From Sternotherus odoratus (Eukaryota > Chordata > Testudines > Kinosternidae): a stretch of DNA of 64,000 bases. The notes under the pieces were generated by a model that saw nothing but the letters and a program-made list of their open reading frames with translations, made no database searches and was not told where the DNA came from. The translations under genes and the position numbers were made by a program. Location: positions 62,001-126,000 of the forward strand of contig JAVMKO010000162.1 of assembly GCA_032164245.1 (NCBI GenBank), given 5' to 3'. This document shows, piece after piece, positions 40,721 to 51,780 of the stretch. Each line of letters starts with the position of its first letter. Position 1 is the stretch's first letter.

Positions 40721-41461
40721 TTCCAGGCCCCAGCGAGGAGCCGTCCCAGCGAGAGAGCCAAAAATTCCCTAAATAGCCAAAAAGATCTCCGCGGGCCGGA
40801 TGAGAGGGCCTCGCGGGCCGCATCCGGCCCGCGGGCCGTAGTTTGGAGACCCCTGGTCTAGACCCAGGCTGCACTCAGAGCCAGCTCCTCATCCTGTGCC
40901 AGATGGAGAAAAGTAAAGGGTCCAGCCAACCCTCCCATTACCAGTTGGGGACCACTGATCCCCCAAACATGGAGAGGCCTTTGACTTTGATGAGCATTAA
41001 ATATGTGGCTGTTCTCTTTCTTCAGCAATCATTTTAACTAAGATGAAGGTGGGAAGGAATGATTCTCAAAGGAGAGGGGAAAGATGATCCCTGGGAAATG
41101 TAACCCCCTGCAACCTCCAAGATGGAGTAGGACTCAGGGCAACAGGATGGAGAAGGATGCTGGGATTTAGAAACATGGGGAACAGCCCCAAACCCGACAG
41201 CATTCTTAACTGATAGCTCATAGTGACATAGAAAGAGGCAAAACCTGACCTTTAAGATCAATGTTCAGAAATGAAAAAAGGGTGGAAATCTGAGGGATTT
41301 TGGATCCATTTTTGTAAATTATAGAGAGGAAAGTTGAAAATCAGAGGGATTTTCTATCAGTTGTTGACAGGAGGTAAAATCGGAGTGTTTCAGATGAATA
41401 TTTGATAAATGAATAGAGAGGAAATGGGCAACATTCGCCAATATTTTATCTCCATGTTCAA

Positions 41462-41545
41462 GAATGTGAGAAAAGGTGTAAATGTGAGAAAAGGTGTAAA
41501 TGTGAGAAAAGGTGTAAATGTGAGAAAAGGTGTAAATGTGAGATT
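41462..41545. repeat. 18-bp tandem repeat
   Basis: Four to five copies of 'gtgagaaaaggtgtaaat'. Confidence 0.9.
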
Positions 41546-42069
41546 TTCTTTGTAGAAAAGAGAGACGATGTGACTGGATTTTATCGGACTGTCCAGCACA
41601 TCCACAGTTCCCCCCAGTGCCACCGTTCACATGGGGGGCAGGGAGCCCTCTGAGGAGCTGCGTTAAGAGGGTGGGGGAGGGGGAGCTGGCAGGTTCCCTG
41701 GGGGAGGGGAGGGGGCAGCAGTGGGGGATGGGCAGGGGACTGCGAACTGCGGTCTGGGGGCAACTCCCCCCCCCCGCCCGCCACTGGCTGCACAGAGACC
41801 GTTCAACCCCCCCGCGTCTCACTGACCTTCCCCCCCCCGCAACTCCGGCTTCTCCCCCGCCCCAGTCTCTGCCCCCCCATCCCCGCGGGGCCGGAGCCAC
41901 TGGGGCTGGGGAAGCTCCGAGGCTTCTCCCCGGTTCGCGGGGCCGAGAGTCACTTTCCCGCCCCCCCCCCCCCCGGGTCTCTCACTCGCTGGTGCGGCCG
42001 GGCGCGGAGGGGTTAATAACGGTCTTTTCCCAGCACAGATCAGAGAAGCCGCAGGGAACCGTTACCTGT

Positions 42070-42560
42070 ACCGCGTGCTAATGGAGCATGCGCAGTGATA
42101 CTGGAAGCCTCCCGCGCTGGGCTGGAGAAGGCGGAAGCGCCCCCGGTGCAGGCTGGGAGATGTAGTCCCTGACTCTCCCGGGACCGGAAGTGACGTTGAG
42201 CGGGAGGGGGGAGCGAGGAGCCGGGGGGTGCGGGGCCGTTGGAGTCTCCAGGTAGCGGCGCGAGCCCGGGGGCGGGGCTGGGGGCGGGGCGGTGACTCCG
42301 CCCCAGTGTCCGGGGGACCCGGCATCTCGCAGCGCCGGGATCTGCTCCCGGGGGGCCCCGCCCGCGGGGGGGTCGGAGACCAACGACCCCCCCCGCCCGG
42401 CCCGGCTCTGCCCTGGGGGGGGGGGGGAGGGGACCAGACCCCGGGGTCCCTGCGCGGGGCGAGGGGAGAAGTGAGACCGGGCGCGGGGGACCCGGGGAAA
42501 GGGGCGGGGGAGAGGAGGAGGAGGGGGCTGTTCGGGCGGGAGGGGCCAGCTGGGGGAGGC
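42070..42560. promoter_or_regulatory. CpG-island promoter with NRF1 and ZNF143-type motifs
   Basis: GCATGCGCA at 42086-42094 fits NRF1. 'ctgggagatgtagt' at 42153-42166 is the complement of an ACTACAnnTCCC element (ZNF143/THAP11). 'ccggaagtgacg' near 42182 combines ETS and CRE-like sites. A homologous block lies at 56330-56720. No exon is identified. Confidence 0.5.
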
Positions 42561-42620
42561 ATGGAAGGTTGTGGGGGGCTGCAAAGCAGAAGGACCAACG
42601 TTGGGGGGGGGGTACAGTCA

Positions 42621-42622
<2 letters not shown>

Positions 42623-42708
<86 letters not shown>
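42623..42708. repeat. (AC)n microsatellite
   Basis: About 41 uninterrupted AC dinucleotides. Confidence 0.98.
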
Positions 42709-42710
<2 letters not shown>

Positions 42711-42769
42711 CCCCTTGCCTGTCTTTGTTGTTATTAGGTCACAGCCCTGACACCCCTGTTACAAAAAGC

Positions 42770-43180
42770 GGCATGCCCCTCTTTTCTGAGGGTTACGGTC
42801 GCAACCGGCGTGCGTGGCATATGCAAATATACGCCGCGTTGCATTGTGGGAGGAAAGAGAGCGGGGGCAGTCAGGAGCAGACGTTTGCCACCCGGGGCTC
42901 CGACCGAAGCCCCGGGGTGCGAGGGGGTCGGGAGCAGGGACGGCAGCGGGGGAAGGGGTCTCCCCGGGGCTGGGTGTGCGGCGTTCGCCCTGAGCAAGGC
43001 AGGTGTGGCCGGCGGTGGGTCCCGGCGGCGCGCTGAAGTCGTTCTTGTCAGTGAGGTACATCGGAGGGCGCGTGAGCTGTGGTTACAGTCTCCGCGGAGC
43101 GGAACATCGCGGCTCGCTCGTTTCTGAGCCTCACGGGTGGGGTTTTCGCGGTGATGGGGAGACTCTGGGGTCCATCGAGC
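42770..43180. other. CpG-rich block with octamer, no gene assigned
   Basis: Contains ATGCAAAT near 42820 and 'gcattgtggga' near 42841, both promoter-type motifs. No RNA or protein was recognised. Confidence 0.35.
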
Positions 43181-43249
43181 GACTGTTGGGGGGGTTAGTT
43201 GTGTTGTTTAAGACTAGTGAGCTTGTATACGGCCTGTCTTGTGCTTGTA

Positions 43250-43990
43250 ACGTGAGGGGGCAGCGTTATATCATTACACTCACAGTCTAGGGGGGGGGGG
43301 TAAAGTAACATTACAGTCCTAATCGATTCCCTTCTATTATTAGCAGGGAGAGCGGAAACAAAGTTACAGCCCCAATCTATTCCCTTGTAATAGTGGGGAG
43401 GGGGCAAAGTTGTAACACTACAGTCACAATCTATTCCTTTGCAATAGCAGGGGACAGCGCTGTAACACTACAGTCACTATTTATTCCCTTGTAATAGCTT
43501 GGAGGGGAGGATACAGTCACATCCATTCCTTCGCACTAGTGGGGGTAGGAGGACAAAGTTACAGTCACAATCTATTCCTTTGCAACAGCGGGGGACAACG
43601 TTTTAACGTTACAGTCACTATCTATTCTCTTGCATTAGCGGAGGACAACACTTACTATCACAATCGGTTCCCTTACAGTAGCAGGGGAGAGGGGATGGCA
43701 GTGGGGGACAAAGTGAAAGTTACAATCTATTCCTTTGCAACAGCAGCAGACAACATAATGTCACACTCACAACCCTTGCAATAACGGGGTGGAGTTGGGG
43801 ACAGCATTGTAATGTTACAGTCATAATCTACCTGCTTGCAGTAGTGCGGAGAAAACACTGTAAGGTTTCAGTCACAACCTATCCTGTTGCAATAACATTA
43901 CAGTCACAGTCTATCCCAGTGTAAACGTTATCACGTTACAGTCACAATCTACCCCCCTGCCGTAGTGGGCGACCATGTTACAGTCACCCT
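43250..43990. repeat. Diverged ~55-65-bp tandem repeat
   Basis: About 11 copies around 'acagtcacaatctattcc' plus 'ttgcaatagcgggg' plus 'acaacgtt'. Confidence 0.8.
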
Positions 43991-44227
43991 CTGTCACGTG
44001 CAATACAGGTGAATGACATTAGAGGCACATTTGCGGCATCACATAAACCACCGGAGACATGAAGAACACAACAGCCGTGTCGCTGGGTCAGTCCCACCAC
44101 ACCAGGGAGACGAGCCGGGTAAAAGGATTAGGGGGCAGGGGAGGTTGTTTGGCCTGGAAAAGAGATGACGGATGGAGCAAAATTGGTACAATCCCAGTGA
44201 GAACGCTCCTCGGTCTTTCGCACGACT

Positions 44228-44345
44228 AGGGTGACCAGACAGCAAGTGAAAAATCGGGACAGGGCTGGGGGGTAATAGGACCCTATATAAAAAAAGACCC
44301 CCGAATTGGGACTGTCCTTATAAAACTGGGACATCTGGTCGCCCT
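44228..44345. mobile_element. Short MITE
   Basis: 118 bp with inverted ends AGGGTGACCAGAC and (reverse complement) AGGGCGACCAGATG. Flanks TCGCACGA and TCGCATGA form a possible 8-bp TSD with one mismatch. A second, decayed copy is at 57788-57903. Confidence 0.65.
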
Positions 44346-44598
44346 TCGCATGACGCGCGGCGAGCCGGGGTCACCCGCTGGCTGGGTGCGTACTGAGCGC
44401 ATGGTTAACCTGCGGAACTCCTCGCCACTGGATGTGGGCGAAGGCCGGAAGCCCCAGGTCCAGCTGCCGGCTATTAGCCCCGCCCCCCCTCCAGCTGTGC
44501 CTCAGTCCCCCCCCCCCAGGCCCATCCCCGCCCTTCCGTCCTTCTGCCAAGGTGAGGGTCTCCAAAGGGGCAGGACCAGCTCCATCCTTGCTGCTCTG

Positions 44599-45403
44599 AT
44601 TGGCTGGGGTCTGCTGACAGCTCTTCCCTGGGTGGGACTCAGCCTGCTTCCTTGCTTGTGATTGGCTGGAGCCTTCCTTTTCTTTTGCTCCCTTATGATT
44701 GGCTGGACACCACATCTCTTCTCTCTCATTGGCTGAGGGGGGGGGGGGTGCATCTTATTACCCCTGATTGGCTGGGTGTCTCCCCTAACCCTCCCTCCAG
44801 TAGCTGACTGCCCGCCCCCTCTTCCGTGATTGGCTGGGCTCGTCCTCAGCTTCTCTCGTGATTGGCTGGGCACCGCCCTCTGTTCCTGGGGGGAAGCTGG
44901 GACCCCTCACAAAATGGCGGGGGCGCCACGCCTCCCTTCTCTGATTGGCCGCCGCCCGGAGTGATTGACAAGAGCCTCCGTTTGTTTTAATCCTAACGGC
45001 GCAGGCGCGAGCCCCGCCCCACTCCCCAAGACGCGAGCACAGCCGCGGCGCGGGGCGCTAGTCCAGGGGGTGTTCGCCGCGAGGGGACACGGGGCATGGC
45101 AGAGCCAATGGGAGAGCGGCCAGGCCCCAGAAGCCAATAGCGAACGAGCAGCAGGAGACGGGCATGTGTGCGAACCAATGAGAGGGTGTATTATCATATG
45201 GAAGGGGATGGGCGCGGCGTCCAATGGGATGGTTGGAGGGACGAGACGGTTGCCAATGGGAAGCATAGGGGGAGGGGTCAGCCGAGGTCGGCGTCCAATG
45301 GCAGGGTGGAGGGCGGGGACTGACAGTGGAGCTGCCACGAGCAGGGCGGGCGCGGTGGCCAATAGCAAAGCGGAACCGGATCCTTCGGGATGCGGCGGCC
45401 AAT
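44599..45403. promoter_or_regulatory. Eight inverted plus eight forward CCAAT boxes
   Basis: ATTGG (inverted CCAAT) starts at 44599, 44661, 44698, 44728, 44767, 44829, 44861 and 44944. CCAAT starts at 45105, 45134, 45175, 45221, 45253, 45295, 45359 and 45399. Left flanks are mostly TGATTGGCTG; right flanks vary (CCAATGGG, CCAATAGC, CCAATGAG). The centre (44950-45100) is CpG-rich with GC boxes and 'ggcgcaggcgcg'. CCAAT is the NF-Y site. The mirrored layout suggests a bidirectional promoter, but no exon is visible on either side. Confidence 0.7.
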
Positions 45404-45549
45404 GACAGAGCGGGAGGGGCCGTGGCCGGCTGACTCTAGCCCCGCCCTCCGCTTAACTGCCGGCCCAGTGAGCGGCCGGCAGCGGTTTCGAATTTCGAGG
45501 TGTTGGAGACAGGCCCCTCCCCCGCCCCCTGGACACAGAGGGAAACTGA

Positions 45550-45745
45550 GTCAGAGTGGGGGCTAGTGGTTGGAGCAGGGGGGGCTGGGAACCAGGACGC
45601 CTGGGTTCTCTCCCCGGCTCTGGGAGGGGAGTGGGGGCTGGTGGCTCCCAGCCACCCCCCCCTGCTCTAACCCACCAGCCCCGACTCCCCTCCCAGAGCC
45701 GGGGAGAGAACCCAGGAGTCCTGGCTCCCCGCCCTCCCAGGCTCC
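45550..45745. repeat. MIR-head units in both orientations
   Basis: One or two forward units are followed at once by the inverted unit ('agccggggagagaacccagg'). Confidence 0.8.
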
Positions 45746-46735
45746 TGGTGAGTTATTCCCTTGGTGAACCCACAGAGGGGGGGATGCCTGGACACCCCAG
45801 GGTGATCTAACCCCCCCACACGCTGTGAGGGGGCCCTTCCCCTCCCCCCTCCCCGGCAGATGCCCCCTTTCCCCTCCCCCACCGTCTCTGAGCCAACCTC
45901 GGAATTTGGCCACTTGTTCCCTTAAGCAGTTTAGCTAATCTGGTCACTCCGGGCAGCTGCTGTCATGGTGATATGGGGGGGGGCTTGCTTGGCGGGGGGT
46001 CTGCCTAGCAGGGGGCTGCTGGGTGAAAAGGGGGGCTCTCGGGGTGTCTAAAACTGGGTGCCTCAGGGTTCCCAAAAATCACTGACCTGTGAAAACGAGG
46101 GACCCCTGGTGAAAAATCATTTCCCTTGTGAAAATCTCTTGTGAGACAGGGACCACTCGTGAAAAATCATGGGGGAAATCACTGGCCCGGGAGACCTCTC
46201 GTGAAAATCATGGGCCGCTTGGGAAAATCTCCCGGCTCTCGTGAGACCCAGTCCTTGTGAAAACACGGCTGGTGAGAATCCACTGCCTGGGGGAAGGGTG
46301 CTGGGGTCCCTGCCCCTCCGTGCCCCTTACAGTGGGGGGCAGGGCAGTTTACATGCCACAGTCCCTATAGCCCGGGATGGGGGGCGGAAGAGGGGGGCAT
46401 GGTGTGGGGAGGGGCAGGGCCTGTGGAGTAGGTAGGGAGAGGCGATCACCCTGCCAGGGCTCCCCCTGCTATGGGGGTTCACCATGGGAATGGCTGACGG
46501 GGGGACGTGCCCCTTGGGGGTAGTGAGGGGGGGTCACGGTTAATGAGGCACGGCAAGAAGAGGGGGGGGTCACAGGGGCACCGCATGGCAGCTGCCCAGT
46601 CCCCCGGGCTAAGCCGGCTCCACGTGGCTTCCCGGGGCGGGGAGAGTGTCCGGGCGGCGGGAGCCAAGCGCGCCCAGGGCGCACGGGGGAGAAGGAGCAG
46701 GGCGCACAGGGGAGAAGGAGCAGGGCGCACGGGGA
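45745..46735. other. No gene recognised
   Basis: GC-rich. It contains a short run of 'tgaaaa(t/c)c' phrases around 46085-46270 ('cttgtgaaaatct'), a weak tandem pattern. Confidence 0.4.
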
Positions 46736-47118
46736 GCCGGAGCTCCAAGACCCGGGCGATAAGGTGCAGGCTGCTCCAAGACCTGGGCGCACAGGGCAGA
46801 AGGTGCCAGGCGCTCCAAGACCCGGGCGCACGGGGAAGCCGGCATGGGGCGCTCCGGGACGCACGGAGGAGAAGGCGCAGGGCGCTCCAAGACCCGGGCG
46901 CAAGGAGGAGCCGGCGCAGGGCGGTCTGGGGTACACATAGGAGACGGCACGGGGCGTTCCAAGACCCGGGCACATGGGGAGCCGATGCGGGGCGCTCCAA
47001 GACCCGGCCACAGGGAGGAGCCGGCACGGGGCGCTCCAACACCCAGCCGCACGGAGGAGCCGGCGCGGGGCGCTCCAAGACCTGGGCGCACGGGGGAGCC
47101 GGCATGGGGCGCACCGGG
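46735..47118. repeat. ~37-bp GC minisatellite
   Basis: About ten copies of 'ggcgctccaagacccgggcg' plus 'cac(g)gggagccggca'. It runs directly into the module exon at 47121; one unit is also kept beside copies A and E. Confidence 0.9.
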
Positions 47119-47120
47119 CC

Positions 47121-47413
47121 ATGTTCGCCACCTCCTCGCGGGGGGCCACGGGGCGCGGCGCGGCGGGGGCCAAGCTGAGCATGGACGAGCTCTATGGGCT
47201 GCTCGGCGCCAAGAAAGGCAAAGGCGGGCAGGGAGAGGGCGGGTGGCGGCGCAGCCAGGGGGGCCTGGTGGGGCGGGACCCGGCGCTCACCCCGGGCCAG
47301 GTGCTGGAGGTGGCGCGGTGGCTGCTGGAGCGGTGGTGGCTGGCGAGTTACCTGCTGGAGGCGGGGCTGCTGGCCGGGGAGCAGCAGAGTACCCGCCCTG
47401 CCATGGGCTACAG
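47121..47413 (+). CDS. Open first exon of an unidentified gene (module copy C)
   Basis: An ATG-started frame of 97 codons runs into a good donor, TACAG|GTAGGG. The protein has a basic/Gly-rich start (MFATSSRG), then KLSMDELYGLLGAKKGKGG, then DPALTPGQVLEVARWLLER and ASYLLEAGLLAGEQQ, the last part alpha-helical in character. This is the only one of three copies without a frameshift, stop or truncation. No family was recognised and no second exon could be tied to it. It may be a true exon, or the last copy to keep an open frame. Confidence 0.45.
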
Positions 47414-49560
47414 GTAGGGGGCGCCGCCAGGGTGGGGGCAGTGGAGAAAAGGGGGGTCCTGGGAGGGGAACCCCAAAGCAGGCGCGGGGTACTGGGGGCG
47501 GGTGCCACTGCAGGATATAGGGGGCACCCTTCACCTGCCTCACCCCCTCCATGCCATGGGGTTCTGTGCACCCCACTTTCCCTCTCCCCCCTCCACCTGG
47601 ACCCCTATTTTGTAGGCTGTAAGGGCTGGATATCCCCCCCGTAAGCCACAACCCATGTCCCTGTTGGGGGCCCCACCTGATACTGGGTGGCTCTATGCAA
47701 ATGAGGCGTCCCTATACCAAGGAGCGGGGGTGATTTGCATAACATGGCACCACTGGGGAAGGAGCAAAATTGGGCCCGCTACCTCGCCATGGCAACCAGA
47801 TTTGTGTGGGGGGGATTAGGGGGCAGTGACCCACACGTTCACAGGGGCCACCGGTGAATCAATGAGGGGCCTCCAGCTCTTTCACTTGCATAAGCCCCGA
47901 GGGCGGGCAAAGTCCGGACATTAAGGACGTCCATTTCACCTTAACTCTGCCCCCCCGCCTATGCGTTTGGCTACAGCCCCCTCGTTGGCTGGGTTCGAGA
48001 CTCTAGAACCCCGGCACAGACCCCTTTCTTGTGAGCTGGGGAGGAGACTGGTCACAAAAGTAGGTTGTTATCCCCTAGGCAGATCCAGACACCCCAAGGC
48101 GGGGCGGGGGCATGTGAATGTCAAGAATCTGGACAACTGGGTTCTTAGCCTTTCCTCTGGGAGGGCAGTGGGGGCTGGTGGGTCAGAGCAGGGGGGGCTG
48201 GGAGCCAGGACTCCTGGGTCCTCTCCCCACCTCTGGAAGGGGAGTGGGGCCTAGTGGTTAGAGCAGGAGGCGGTTGGGAGCCAGGACGCCTGGGTTCTCT
48301 CTCTGACTCTGGGTCAGGAGTGGGGGCTGGTGGGTTAGATCAGAGGGGAATTGGAGCCAGGACTCCTGGGTTCTCTCCCCAGCGTGGGGAGGGGGTTAGT
48401 GTATCCGCCACGGGCATGTGCCCCATATCGGGGGGGGGCCGCCTCTTCCCCCTCCCTCGCCCAGCCATGACAATTAGCACGGGGTGACTTCCTCGCACGT
48501 CGGCTCATGCAGCCAGTGTGCGAGCATGTGCGAGATTCCCACCGAGCTCACTCCCGACCCGCAGCCCCTGCCCTGCCCCTGTCACACCTGGGCCAGTGCC
48601 CCTCACTCCTGACTTACAGCCCCACACTGCCTCTGGGGAGCAGGGGGGCACAGAGATGTAGCTGGGCTGCATCCAGTGGTAGTGGGGGGCACTGGGGGTC
48701 ATGCTGCCTTCCCCCCACAACTGGCCAGCCAACAGGATCCCACCCGTACACGCAGCGCCAGCGCTCCCAGAGACCCTACAATAACAAACCTCCACACACC
48801 ATCCCAGTGCCCACAGAGACCCTACAATAACACACCCACCCACACCCAGCCCCACTGCCCCCAGGGGGTGCTGCAAAACCCAACTCTTCTTTACTTAAAT
48901 AACCAACACCCAACTGGGGGGGTAGCGGTGTTGCTCATGCAGGACCCCCGCCTGGCACAGCCTCTCTTTCTGCACCCGCGCCAGCCAGCCCCGCTCAGCC
49001 TCCCCCCAGTGGGGGGTGTTTTTATTTTTGTACATTAAGAGAAGTTGGGCTTTCCAGCCCCCCCCATGGTGCAAAACTGGGGAAGAAATGGCAGGTGCTG
49101 CCCCCTCCCCCAGGGGGGGATTATTCATAAAGCAGAGCTGGGTTTTGCAGAACCCACCGTGGGACGGCAGCTAGACACCTCAGGGTGACTCCAGCCCCCC
49201 CCCCGCCTCCTTTCTCCCCTGGATGGGGTCCGGCGGGAATCCGGGGTGGCTGTGGGGGAGGGGTAGAGGTCGTGTGGGGGAGGGGGGCGAGTGGCGGTTG
49301 GGGGGGGGAAGGGGGCAGAGAGCGACCCCCCATCCCCCAAGTCCCGGAGCGGTTCACTGCTCAGGGCAGTTCAGCCTCGTCCTCATTAGCATACCAGGCA
49401 CCGCCCACTGCTCCAGGGCACGGGATGGGGGCGGGACCAAGCACAGTGATTGGCAGCTTTGGGAGGGGCTCCCGGAAGCGGCGCCGCACCGTGGGGTGAG
49501 GGGCGGGGGGGGGTCCTCGCGGGGCGGGGTCTGGGGAGTGCATTGGGCATGTCTCTGGGG
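47414..49560 (-). repeat. Segmental module, copy C (inverted)
   Basis: Reading minus, it carries in order the promoter core (49180-49560, 'cctcattagcatacc' at ~49384), 46-bp minisatellite (48755-48860), MIR heads (48160-48380), the 'gataacaacctac' block and the octamer pair (ATTTGCAT 47733-47740, ATGCAAAT 47695-47702). It mirrors 8.9-11.4 kb. Confidence 0.8.
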
Positions 49561-50379
49561 GGGAGGGGTGGGGGGAGGGGTCGGGGTCTGGGGAGTGCGT
49601 TGGGCATGTCTCTGGGGGGAGGAGTGTGGGGGGGTCGGGTGTAGGGGGCAGGGCCAGCGACAGAAATTTTGGGGCCCATGGCCCCCCCCCGGCCGGTCTC
49701 CCGCCGCCCCCCCCCCCACCGGGTGGACGGGGCTGCCGGAGCCTGGGGATTGGGCGGGGGGGGGGGGAGTTTAACACCCATAATCCTCCCCCTGTGTCTT
49801 TGTCGAGCTAATCAGTTTATGGGTCCTGAGGGTGGGGGGAGCTGGGGGGGGAGCCTGGGGGGCAGGAGGACAGGGCCGGCCAGTTCCCAGCCCAGCCAGG
49901 CAGACGGTGCCGGGAGAGCGGAGCGAGCAGACGGGGCTGCGGGGGGGGGGAGGGATGGGGTGCCGGGGGGGAAATGGGGTGCTGGGGGGGGAAAGGATGG
50001 AGTGCTGGGGTATGTGGGGGTGCCGGCATCTATGGAGCAATGGTGGCACACGGGGGTCATGGGGGCTGGAGGAGGGAATGGGGGGTTCCGGGGGGGGAGA
50101 TGGTGGTGCCCAGGAAGATGGGGATTCGCGGGGGGGAGGGGAGCTGTGGGGCCAGGGATCAGGGGGGGCACATGCGGGGGGAGGGGAGCCGTGGGGCCGG
50201 ATGGGCCTGCAGGCTGAGGGGGTCGGGGGGGGGGGGTTGGTGCCCTGGGGCGGGCTGGGTGTGGGTCTGTGTGCGAGGAGAGCAGGTTCTGTGTTGGTGG
50301 GGGTTAGAGCAAGTTGTGCATGGGGGGTGGAGAGCAGGTGGGGGGAGTGTACAGGAGTGTGGAGAGGTTGTGTGTGCAT

Positions 50380-51780
50380 GTGTGTGGAGGGGTGGGGGAG
50401 TGGAGAGTGTGTGTGTTGGGATTTGTGTACAGGTTGTGTGTGTGTGTCTGTGTGTAGAGGTTGTGTGTTGGGATTTGTGCACGGAGGTTATGTTGGTGTG
50501 TGTGTGTAGGGTGTGTTGGGAGTGTGTTGGGATTTGTGTACGGATTGTGTGTGTGTGTCTGTGTGTAGAGGTTGTGTGTTGGGATTTGTGCATGGAGGTT
50601 ATGTTGGTGTGTGTGTTGGGCGTGTGTTGGGATTTGTGTACAGGTTGCGCGTGTGTGTGTGTGTAGAGGTTGTGTGTTGGGATTTGTGTACAGATTGTGT
50701 GTGTGTGTCTGTGTGTAGAGGTTGTGTGTTGGGATTTGTGCATGGAGGTTGTGTACATATGGGTTGTTTGCTGGGATGTGCGTGGAGGGGATATGTGTTT
50801 TTGTGTGTGTCTGTGGGAGGGATGTGTGTGCAGGTTGTGGGGGGGGTGGAGGTTGTATATTGGGATTTGTGCGTGGAAGTTGTGTGCGTGTGGAGGGTGT
50901 GTTTGGAGGGAGGATGTGTGGAGAGATTTGTGCGTGGAGGTTATGTGTGTAGGTTGTTTGTTGGTATGTGTGTGCGTGCGTGTGTGTGTAGGGGTTGTGC
51001 GTGTGGTGTCTGCAGGTTTAGGTTGTATGGGGGCGTACCTGTAGTGGTCGGTGTGTTGGGATTTGTGTGTGGAGGTTGTGTGTGTAGGTTGTTTGTTGGT
51101 ATGTGTGTGTGTAGGGGTTGTGCGTGTGGTGTGTGTAGGTTGAGGTTGTATGGGGGCGTACCTGTAGAGGTCGGTGTGTTGGGATTTGTGCATGGAGGTT
51201 ATGTTGGTGTGTGTGTAGGGTGTGTAGCATGTGCTGGGTGTGTGTTGGTATTTGTGTACGGGTTGTGTGTGTGTGTGTGTCTGTGTGTAGAGGTTGTGTG
51301 TTGGGATTTGTGCATGGAGGTTGTGTACATATGGGTTGTTTGCTGGGATGTGCGTGGAGGGGATATGTGTTTTTGTGTGTGTCTGTGGGAGGGATGTGTG
51401 TGCAGGTTGTGGGGGGTGGAGGTTGTATATTGGGATTTGTGCGTGGAATGTGTGCGTGTGGAGGGTGTGTTTGGAGGGAGGATGTGTGGAGAGATTTGTG
51501 CATGGAAGTTGTTTGTTGGTATGTGTGTGTGTGTGTAGGGGTTGTGCGTGTGGTGTGTGCAGGTTTAGGTTGTAGGGGGGCGTACCTGTAAAGGTCGGTG
51601 TGTTGGGATTTGTGTGTGGAGGTTGTGTGTGTAGGTTGTTTGTTGGTATGTGTGTGTGTGTGTGTGTAGGAGTTGTGCGTGTGGTGTGTGTAGGTTGAGG
51701 TTGTATGGGGGCGTACCTGTAGAGGTCAGCGTGTTGGGATTTGTGCGTGGAGGTTGTGTGTTAGGGTGGGTGTGTTGTGT
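50380..51780. repeat. GT-rich higher-order repeat, ~572-bp period
   Basis: Built of phrases such as 'gttgtgtgttgggatttgtg' and 'tgtgtgtgtctgtgtgtaga'. The segment with 'tgtacatatgggttgtttgc' occurs at 50753 and 51325, giving a 572-bp higher-order period. Val/Cys-rich frames on one strand and Thr/His-rich frames on the other are artefacts. Confidence 0.85.

Larger units (their letters stand above)
38900..40855. mobile_element. Nonautonomous hAT-type element filled with minisatellites
   Basis: A 1956-bp element. Both ends carry the identical 16-bp terminal inverted repeat CAGGGGTCTCCAAACT, and a perfect 8-bp TSD flanks it. No transposase is present. The interior consists of a 'cactacacatgaacac' repeat (39065-39230), a ~55-60-bp C-rich minisatellite (39231-40375) and a GC-rich ~38-bp minisatellite (40474-40720). 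Subterminal 'gcgggccg' blocks resemble those of the autonomous element at 21.2 kb. Confidence 0.88.

Noticed and set aside
39213..40772. Long Gly/Trp-rich (296 aa) and Pro-rich open frames
   Set aside because: Artefacts of the ~55-60-bp tandem repeat inside the hAT-type element.
44350..47650. AURKB, BORCS6 or CTC1 exons expected by human gene order
   Set aside because: No kinase, BORCS6 coiled-coil or OB-fold sequence was recognised in any frame.
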